Position numbers and translations under genes: made by a program. The notes under the pieces were generated by a model. It worked only from the letters and a program-made list of their open reading frames with translations, searched no databases and was not told the DNA's origin. From assembly GCA_003049465.1 (NCBI GenBank), contig PYSS01000096.1:62001-126000 (forward strand): a stretch of 64,000 nt of DNA. The letters run 5' to 3'. Of this stretch, positions 57,002 through 64,000 are shown in pieces. This stretch comes from Magnaporthiopsis rhizophila. Lineage: Eukaryota > Ascomycota > Sordariomycetes > Magnaporthales > Magnaporthaceae. Position 1 is the first letter of the stretch, and every line of letters starts with the position of its first letter.

Positions 57002-58372
57002 ATGGATCTCGCAAAGACGCTGGTGCGCTCGGTCGTGCGCGCCTTCTACGAGACTAAGCATGCGCTGGTGATAGATGCGCTGGTGCTGCACTCGGCCTTG
57101 CGCGACGACGACCTGGCATATCTCATGAACATGAACACCAAGGACCTGCACAAGCTCTGCGGTCGCCTAAAGGAGGACAGATTCATCCAGGTGCAGACTA
57201 GGCCCGAGCTGAAGGAAGGCTCCCAGCGGCCCGTCAACCGCATGTACTACTTCATCGACTACCGGCAGGCTATCGACGCCATCAAGTGGCGCGTCTACAA
57301 GATCGACAAGGAGATGCAGGGCGTGACGGTGCCGGTGAACGAGCGCAAGGAGTACTTTTGCGAGCGCGCCGGGTGCATGAAGGAGTACTCGTCGATGGAG
57401 GTGCTCGACAACCCCAGCTCCCGCGGCTTCCTCTGCCAGGTCTGCAACTCGGTTCTGCGCCACGACCCGGAGGGCAAGACGGGCGGCCACAAGCAGTCGA
57501 CGCGCATGAACACGCAGTTCCGTTTCATCACCGACCTGCTGCCGCGCATAGACAACGTCGTCGTGCCGGACAACAACTTCGAGATCGCCATCCAGCAAGC
57601 CCGCCCCGTCGAGCGCGACGCGCTGCACCAGGTCGTCAACAGCGTCGCGGTCGAGCCCAACCGTCGCCCGGGCGCCGTCAAGGGTCTCACGAACCTGGGG
57701 CCCAAGTCCGTCACCGTCAACCTGACGGCCGGCGGGCCGTCCGAGGAGGAGGCCGAGGCCGAGCGCCTGCGCAAGGAGGAGCACGCCCTGCGCAATGCCC
57801 TCCCCTCCTGGATCGCCGAGAGCACGGTCACGGGTGATGCCTACGAGCTGGACCCGGCCAAGCGCGGCATCATCGCGCCCGCCGCCGGCGCCGGCACGGC
57901 CGCCGACGCCAACAACAACAACGAAGTCGTCGACACGAAGGATCACGCCGAGATCGACGACCTGTTCGCCAAGCTCAAGCGCGAGCAGGAGGCCGAGGCT
58001 GGCCGCCTGGCCGCGCTGGAGGAGGAGGACGACGAGGACGACGATGACGAAGACGAAGACGACATGTTCGAGGACGTCGTCACGGGCAGCAACAACTCTG
58101 CCGGCGGCACCCCGGCCAGCACCGCTCCCACCGCCCTGGGGGCCCCCACCACTGCGGCCCCCGTCGTGCCGTCGCCGCTCGGCAAGTCGTCGCTGAAACG
58201 CGACGCCTCGAGCGGGCCGGCCTCGGACACCACCTCTCCTCATGGACTCGGCACGCCGGCTTCCGACGGCCGCCCTGTCAAGAAGGTCAAGGTCGAGGTG
58301 CCTTCGCCGCCGCCAGCAGTAGCAGCAGCTGGCGAGGAGAGCGACGACGATGTCGAGTTTGAAGATGTATGA
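57002..58372 (+). CDS. TFA1: General transcription factor TFIIE subunit alpha
   Basis: Large subunit of TFIIE, which recruits TFIIH to the RNA polymerase II preinitiation complex. The ATG in CACGATGGATC gives 456 residues in one exon. The winged-helix part (about 1-110: MDLAKTLVRSVVRAFYETKH, MNTKDLHKLCGRLKEDRFIQ, RMYYFIDYRQAIDAIKWRVY) is clear. The zinc ribbon has Cys120, Cys125, Cys145 and Cys148 (YFCERAGCMKEY and FLCQVCNSVL); the first pair is C-x4-C. Residues after 230 are charged; a long Asp/Glu run lies at about 340-360, as in TFIIE alpha acidic tails, and the protein ends EESDDDVEFEDV. It is transcribed away from the Pol X gene and toward SEC23. Confidence 0.95.
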   Translation: MDLAKTLVRSVVRAFYETKHALVIDALVLHSALRDDDLAYLMNMNTKDLHKLCGRLKEDRFIQVQTRPELKEGSQRPVNRMYYFIDYRQAIDAIKWRVYKIDKEMQGVTVPVNERKEYFCERAGCMKEYSSMEVLDNPSSRGFLCQVCNSVLRHDPEGKTGGHKQSTRMNTQFRFITDLLPRIDNVVVPDNNFEIAIQQARPVERDALHQVVNSVAVEPNRRPGAVKGLTNLGPKSVTVNLTAGGPSEEEAEAERLRKEEHALRNALPSWIAESTVTGDAYELDPAKRGIIAPAAGAGTAADANNNNEVVDTKDHAEIDDLFAKLKREQEAEAGRLAALEEEDDEDDDDEDEDDMFEDVVTGSNNSAGGTPASTAPTALGAPTTAAPVVPSPLGKSSLKRDASSGPASDTTSPHGLGTPASDGRPVKKVKVEVPSPPPAVAAAGEESDDDVEFEDV

Positions 58373-59348
58373 GAAGGAGGAGAGCCATCCTTCCTCTGTG
58401 CTACCAAAAAAAAGTTTTTAGATCCCGATAATTCATCCTCCCTCACAGACAGTACCCGCATCTTCTCTTCTTTTTTTGTCGTTTCTGCGTGGATAGAACG
58501 GGTTAGGCATGCAAACGGTCAGGTTTTCGCCGTGGGCGGCGCGGTTGTCATCTTTTTCCGTTATATATGTCACAGAAAAGAAAGTATTTTTTCTGAGTAC
58601 CCAGTTGATGGGAACAAGCCCCGGCTCCGAGAGGTAAGACGTCCGCTTTTTTTTTTTTTTTTTTTTTTTTTGTGACATTGCGTGCGTGCGTGATGTCGGT
58701 ACTGGACAAGACGGAACAAAGCACGGCAAAAGACGAAAAAAAAAGGGAGGTCGGGGGTTCGTGTGTCGGTCATCCAACTGCGCAAGCGGGAGGGTTGGCT
58801 GAAACCGAACCCATGACTATTTCTTTTTTGGTCTTTGCTCTCAGATGTGGCGCATCCAGGTTCGTGAGCGCTTCACATGTAGACAAAATGTTCCAAGATC
58901 GAAAACATACAAAAGACAGGCTCTCTGACATCTCGACCGCTGGGGGCTGGGGGACTTTTGTCTCCCTGGTCTTTTTTGCCTATGGTCCCGGTTATTCGTT
59001 TCACCTGTTACAAACCACTTTTCGATTCATGATGTCTGATCCCGTAACGTAGCTCAGTTGACGTCTTATAGCGGCATGAAACATAGCAACTCTTCACAAG
59101 CAATAAAGAAGGCGCCAGCTATCGTGACAAGATCTCTTTTTCCGGGAGGGTTGTATCTTTTTTGATTTCCCTGCTGCACCACTTCCTATCATCTACTTAC
59201 TCCGAACCTACTGCAAACCGACCCTGCCGAAGAACTATACTAAGAGATGCTCCTCTTACACATCCACCAAGGCCTTTACCGTTCTCCGAACGCTCTGCCA
59301 GCTCTGTGGCTGCAGGAGGGGTGACGTTCGACAAGAAAAAGCGACTGC
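58373..59348. other. Convergent 3' region between TFIIE alpha and SEC23
   Basis: Both genes end into this stretch of about 1 kb. A 25-base poly(T) lies at 58647-58671. No gene is visible. Confidence 0.6.
58647..58671. repeat. Poly(T) tract
   Basis: Twenty-five consecutive T bases between the convergent TFIIE alpha and SEC23 genes. Confidence 0.95.
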
Positions 59349-62175
59349 TTAATTTGTACCACTAACAGCAAGCCTGGAAGGGAACAAAAAAAGTAACATG
59401 TTAGCGAGTTCATCTTGTGTGTCTGTGGTGCCGCGACTCGATGGACGGAAATGTGCGTACTTCATCAGGTGGTCCATAAAGGTTTGGAGCGAGACGTCGT
59501 CGGTAAAGATTGTTTGCGCCGTCTGGGCGCCAACACCGCCGTACGCGCCCGTCGTGTGAGTGGTGGACGGGTTCAGCTTGGACAGCAGGAAACGAGCCTG
59601 GGAGCCGCCAGCGTCGCACACGATGAACCGAGGGAGCGGGAACCGGTCGGTGATGAGTTCCTGTGAAACATTCCACCTGTTAGCGGGCACGTACTTCTTG
59701 GCTGATACAGCCTCCAATGCGGCAAAGTAATCAACTCACCATTGCGTCTTCCTTTGGTTGCTGCAGCAGCTGGGCAAAGTTCTCGTAGCCCTCTTGGTCC
59801 TGATAACCGGCCTTCTTCCACTGGGCCACGGTCTCGCCGTGGAAGATGAGAATGTGGAAGAAAGTGTCGAGCAGCAGAATGTGCGTGGGCTGGATGGAGG
59901 CCGAGTCTAGCAGGACCGGCTGGCCGCCATCCTGGTCGAACGTGTACGAATCCAACGTGGGCTGGATCATGATGAGCGAGTTGCTGACGTCCTCGTGGTT
60001 CAGGACGTGGCGGTAAAAGGCAGTCTCATCGGGGGAGTTGTTGAAGACCTGCAGGAACTGACTCCTCCGCAGATGGAACATGAACTGGGGGTAGAGAGTG
60101 AAGTTCTTCTCCAGCCGGAACGACGAAGGGTCGTCTTTCCTGTAGTCGGCAAACCTCGAGCACAGGCTGATCAGCATGCGGTCGACCCACCGCAGCACGT
60201 CAGGCCCGTCGTCGACCTCAGCCTTGAAGACGGCGATCCTCGACATGAGCACGGCGGCGGCCTCCTGGTCGAACGACTGGGCGATGGCTGGGTCGCCGGC
60301 GGGGCCGCCCAGGTTGCGGGCGATGGTGGTGACGCGCAGGTGAAACTGGCCCGACGAGTGCTGGTAGTAGGTCAGGAACTGCATCATGCCCTTGGCCGCC
60401 TGCTGCGTGTGCGGCGACGGGCCGCCTTGGGCGATCTCGAAGTAGATGCCGTAGCTGGACGTTGGGTCGATGCCGCACATCTTCCACGAGCACGTGTTGC
60501 CGATGCCGCACTCTGTCTCGCCGACCGATGTCGATCGCTTGTTCATCGAGACAGCGTGCCCGATGAGGCCGGTAACCTTCAGCTCCTTGGTGGTCAGGAC
60601 CTCGAGGATGGCGTTGAAGCCCATCAGAAGGTTTTCGTCGGCGTCCTTCTCAAACACCCTAATGAAAGACTGCTTGAACATGGATGACGTAAAGCTGTCG
60701 ACCAGGATCATGTGGCCGCCGGTCGAGTTGCAGAGGCCCTTCATCTCGAGCAGGCCGACTTGGTCAAGACAACCAGCAAAAATATCTATTATGTGCCCAT
60801 TGTGGGCGGCCCTCTTGGCCAGGACGTCGTAGAACTAGCGGGCCGGGCAAGGTTAGCGGGCGGGCAACAAAGGACGTCTGGGTAGTGTTTTTGCTGCTCA
60901 CCTTCAGGGCCTTCTTGTAATACTTGATATTATCACGGTCGATGTCGTGGTGCGAGCGCATGGGCTCCCTGAGCTCGGGGCTGACGACCATGCCGGGGCC
61001 CTCGGTGGCCGGGCCGGCGGCGAAGAGCATGATGCGGCCGCCCGAATTCTGGAAGGACGACTCGAGGAGGCCGACGGCGACGCTGAGGGCAACGCCAGTG
61101 CAGCGCAGGTTGCGCCTGTCGTTGGCGACGGGCCACGGGTCCTTCTGCAGCTGCTCCAGGGCCTTGGTGAGCTGGAACTCGCACTGCGAGACGGGCAGGA
61201 GGAAGCGTGCGGCGGGGCCCATGGGCATCTGGCGGCCGGGCTGGGGCTGCATGCCGGGGCGGATGGGCAGTTGGCTAAGGCCGAGCATCTCCTGGACCTG
61301 CTTGGGCGCGTAATCCTTGCTGCCGCGGAAGACGTACGACTTTGCGCACTCGGTGTATCCAATCTCGTGGACTTGGGTCTATGGGGAGGAACGGATCAGT
61401 CGGCCAAGGAGTTTTTCTTGCGCTGGGGCTGGGGGTTGCATGCGAGGGGCAACAAACCATGGTGCCAAAGGTGATAAGGCCAACGAGGGCGTTCTCAGGA
61501 AGCAGGCTCAGGCTCATGACGAGCGACTCCTTGAGGGCCGAGAGGCTGTCCTCCTCCTGGCACGTGTCGACGACATAGAGGAAGATGGGCGGGCTCGGCG
61601 CCGGGCGCGACAGGCGGTACTCGATGGTGGTGTTGGAAGGATGCAGCTCCGGAGGGATGGCATTGGCCGTGATGTCCTTGTAGTGCGGCGGCAGAGGGTT
61701 GCGCGACAGACAGAAGGGGCATATCCAGATGCGCGCGCGGACGTCTACTTGGCTGTGGAGGGAGGGGGTTGGTGACGGTCAGCATCACGGGCGCGGGCAT
61801 TGTTGCGGCACGTAGCGGAGCGTGCCGGGGCGCAAAGACGGCAGGGACCTTACCAGAAGGGGTTGAGGACGGAGCGGCACGGCTGCTTGCATGTGACGGG
61901 CTCGAACTGCAGGAGCGGGGTGTCGGGCTTCTCCTTCAGGGGGGTGTAGAGGGCGCCGATCGGAACAACGAGACGCGAGGCTTCCTGTTGAGGCAGCGCG
62001 GCAGGGCAACACTCAGCAAACGGATTGGACGGGCGGTGCGACAGCGAGGCACCACTGGGGGATTTCAGCAGAGCAAACCAACCATGCGCGTGCTGGGGAA
62101 GACGTTCCAGCTCAGGCGGACGCCATCGCGATCCTCGACCTCGCTCCACTGCTCCTTGAGGTTTTCGTAGTCCAT
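59349..62175 (-). CDS. SEC23: COPII coat GTPase-activating subunit Sec23
   Basis: Inner COPII coat protein; it activates Sar1 GTP hydrolysis and with Sec24 shapes vesicles leaving the ER. Seven exons: 62175-62083, 61984-61854, 61752-61458, 61378-60902, 60834-59740, 59660-59461, 59373-59349, joined in frame by six introns of 67-101 bases; 771 residues, the family length. The protein starts [20 protein letters not shown]. The zinc finger reads [12 protein letters not shown], then C at the exon 2-3 junction, then [17 protein letters not shown]. The trunk domain follows ([26 protein letters not shown]-like [10 protein letters not shown]), then [20 protein letters not shown] and the helical part. 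The gelsolin-like C-terminal region ([16 protein letters not shown] and [14 protein letters not shown]) precedes the end DHLMKLAVSGTN. The catalytic Sar1-activating Arg was not assigned by eye. Confidence 0.95.
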
Positions 62176-63323
62176 GGCGGGCGGGTTTACCGCCAAGCAC
62201 GGCGACTAGCTAACGGCCGAGTCGGGTCGCGCGAACGGGGCAGCTATATCGGCGTAGCCGTGGTCGAGCGGGAGGATGCGGAAGAGGCCAGGGCCCGGAC
62301 GGCGGGGGTGGTGGTGTGTGTGATCAGACTGAGAGCAAGAGGCAGCGGCGGTGCGGCTTCTCTACTGGCGGCAAAGTATCATGGTCTGGCAGGCCGCTCG
62401 TGCTTGCGAGGTGGTGAGGTGTGGTGGTTTCGTAGAGGACAGGTCTGTTGCATCAAGGACCCTCCACTTTAGCAAAGCTGGCCCCTCGGTCGAAAAAGGA
62501 CACCACAGCTCGAGCGTATCCGTGCCAGGCGGGCCTCAGGTGTGGCTGGTGGCTGGTGTGCAATTGACACGATCAGATGTGGCTTGTATCTGAGGGCTGA
62601 CTTGTGCTTTGGTGGGGTAGCTTCGACTCGCCCACGGTGGAGAGCTGAGCCTCTGCCTCAGCACAGCCCAGCAGACTCGATCGCTTCAACGCTCCCAATT
62701 GGCCTCCTTCGTGATCCTGCGCGCCTCTCTCTGTCTTGCCGCCCGCCCGGACAGCCAAAGTACAGTTGTTTTTTTTTTTTTTTCAGAAAAGCGGCTGCGG
62801 CACAAGCCGCTGTGTCGTCAGCCAGGCGCAAGTGCTGGCTCTAATTCTGGCTGCCAAGAATGATAGCCAATGCCTGCCAGCGTAAGAATTATTCCCCAGT
62901 GTGCCACAGTACCTGCCGCTACGTACCACCCCTGTACCTTGATCCTCGGACTCGCGAAGGATGCGGGCCATGCTGGAGTCCGAGGCCTGGCTGGTGGCCG
63001 CGCCTGTCCAGTAAATGGAGGGCCAGTAGCCCTCTGTCTTTGCCGCGTCGCGACTCTTCGCCGGGGCTTCCCATTCCGTCATCTCTGCATTATCAACGAC
63101 ATTGCGTAAACGCCGAAGTGCTGTCGGGTCCATCCGAGTCTGGTGCATGTCATCCCCCGGTGACCGGCCATTGTTCCGCCCGATCCGGTTTTAATTCTCG
63201 CTGCTCTCCCCCGGCGCTTCGCTGCTGTGCTTCGTGAAGGGAGGGACTCTGCAGCCAGTGCACGGGGATCTGTGAAGACCCAGGCCAGGCAATCAGAGCC
63301 GCCCGACGGCGGCCGGGGGTAAC
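62176..63323. promoter_or_regulatory. SEC23 promoter and intergenic region
   Basis: Holds the SEC23 promoter and leader and the promoter of the downstream plus-strand gene. A poly(T) of 16 lies at 62768-62783. One small minus-strand frame with protein-like composition (63148-62818) is listed separately. Confidence 0.5.
62818..63148 (-). CDS. Possible small protein, unrecognised
   Basis: An ATG at 63148 opens a frame with balanced, helix-like composition: residues 6-20 read MDPTALRRLRNVVDN, followed by EMTEWEAPAKSRDAAKTEGY and SMARILRESEDQG. A possible intron (donor GTACAG near 62943, acceptor CTGGCAG near 62880, about 64 bases) would keep frame and lead to the stop at 62818, for a protein near 88 residues; unspliced, the frame runs on to 62783. 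The branch site is weak. It lies upstream of SEC23 on the same strand, so it could also be part of the SEC23 promoter or the remnant of a gene. I know no homologue. Confidence 0.3.
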
Positions 63324-64000
63324 ATGTCGCGGCTCCTTGCAGCCATCGCGACATGCCTCGCGCTCTTTCCACGCGACGCCATGCAATCGCCGGCATCGCC
63401 CCTTGCCCCTCTCGCACAGAGGCAAGAAGATGGCTACGTCAGTTTGTCAGCGTTTGTGCGAAGGGCATATCATAGGTGTAAGCTTAGACAATCATATATC
63501 TACCTGCCAGCCACGGACTATGCTAACCTGCAATCTACTTCCACAGCCGAGATCCTTGATGGATGGCTATATATCGATGGTGGGGAGTTCTCATACCGAT
63601 CCCCAACCGGCCTCAGGTATCAATATTGTGCGTTCATCAGTAGTGCCCTGTGCCTAGAACACGGCACCACTCTCTGTCGGTGGACTCGCAGCGTTCTAAC
63701 AAGCCCAACACTCAGCCACGTCTCTCTTGGCCATTGATCTGTCCCAAGACTTCACTGGCGCTTCCGTCAAGATGATCTCGACGCGGAAACCGCCAGGTGC
63801 GCCGTCACTCAGGCAAGGAGGGCTATGGGTGGACCGCACCCGGAAGGTTCTTTACCTGGGATTTGCCGGTTCGCACTCGGCATTTGCAGACAGGGCGGAC
63901 TCGCCAAGGGGCCTGTGGTCCTTTACGCCCGACGGCAAGGGCAGCGGTACCTTTTCGAACCTAAACGGCACCGCGTCGGCCTGGTTCTTAGAAAATCCGC
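63324..64000 (+). CDS. Secreted kelch / beta-propeller-like protein, partial at window end
   Basis: Start of a gene that continues beyond the window. Exons inferred: 63324-63477, 63547-63627, 63716 to the edge. Introns of 69 bases (GTAAGC, GCTAAC branch, CCACAG) and 88 bases (GTGCGT, TCTAAC branch, CTCAG) keep frame. The protein begins with a likely signal peptide (MSRLLAAIATCLALFPRD). The next part reads EILDGWLYIDGGEFSY, then TSLLAIDLSQDFTGASV, GGLWVDRTRKVLYLGFAG and GLWSFTPDGKG. This order resembles the first blades of the fungal kelch-repeat proteins that carry a C-terminal membrane segment, but the C-terminus is outside the window. A competing donor GTATCA at 63617 gives a stop after the acceptor, so it is less likely. 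Confidence 0.65.

Noticed and set aside
57167..58243. 358-codon minus-strand open frame
   Set aside because: Antisense to TFIIE alpha; composition is Val/Gly/Arg-rich as expected for the complement of GC-rich coding DNA.
59044..59065. tRNA A-box-like TAGCTCAGTTGA
   Set aside because: No matching B box within 40-70 bases downstream.

Overview
This window comes from a filamentous ascomycete (Pezizomycotina), most probably a Sordariomycete. The evidence is intron structure (short introns of about 65-120 bp with GTRNGY donors, CTAAC or CTGAC branch sites and YAG acceptors), GC-rich coding DNA, and a gene set that includes a FlbD-type MYB regulator, an ECM14-type carboxypeptidase homologue and a MAPEG-family microsomal GST. 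I cannot name the species. One assembly gap (34 N) lies at 9863-9896.

Layout. Bases 1 to about 24080 are almost empty of recognisable genes. The exception is one developmental regulator, the flbD-type gene (12768-14003, +), with about 12.5 kb of non-coding DNA upstream and 10 kb downstream. These flanks are full of poly(A)/poly(T) runs, CA/CT microsatellites, and short TAGG/CCTA and CCAG/CTGG repeats. Three minus-strand genes follow: a two-exon protein of unknown function (26905-24081), an NCBP3-like RNA-binding protein (29739-27907) and a Cys/His-cluster coiled-coil protein of unknown function (32922-31501). After a 5.2 kb gap come a basic, Ser-rich protein of unknown function (38155-39426, +) and SRP72 (40631-42792, +). 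The right third is compact housekeeping DNA: a Sec7-PH Arf-GEF (48799-44163, -), ECM14-like pseudo-carboxypeptidase (50432-52126, +), MGST3-like MAPEG protein (53030-53774, +), X-family DNA polymerase with BRCT (55976-54120, -), TFIIE alpha (57002-58372, +), and seven-exon SEC23 (62175-59349, -). A secreted kelch-like gene starts at 63324 (+) and runs off the window end.

The genes do not form a cluster with one pathway. Three act in secretion (SRP72 in ER targeting, SEC23 in COPII budding, Sec7-PH in Arf activation), three in nucleic-acid metabolism (NCBP3-like, TFIIE alpha, Pol X), and flbD in asexual development. I see no secondary-metabolite cluster, transposon ORF, tRNA, rRNA or CRISPR. 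Exon structures were inferred by eye from splice motifs, reading-frame continuity and family knowledge; no alignment or transcript data were available. The main leads are the flbD gene desert with a leader intron that may extend the protein, four repeated (K/R)ELF motifs in the NCBP3-like protein together with a repeat-filled long intron, and an unassigned Cys/His cluster protein.
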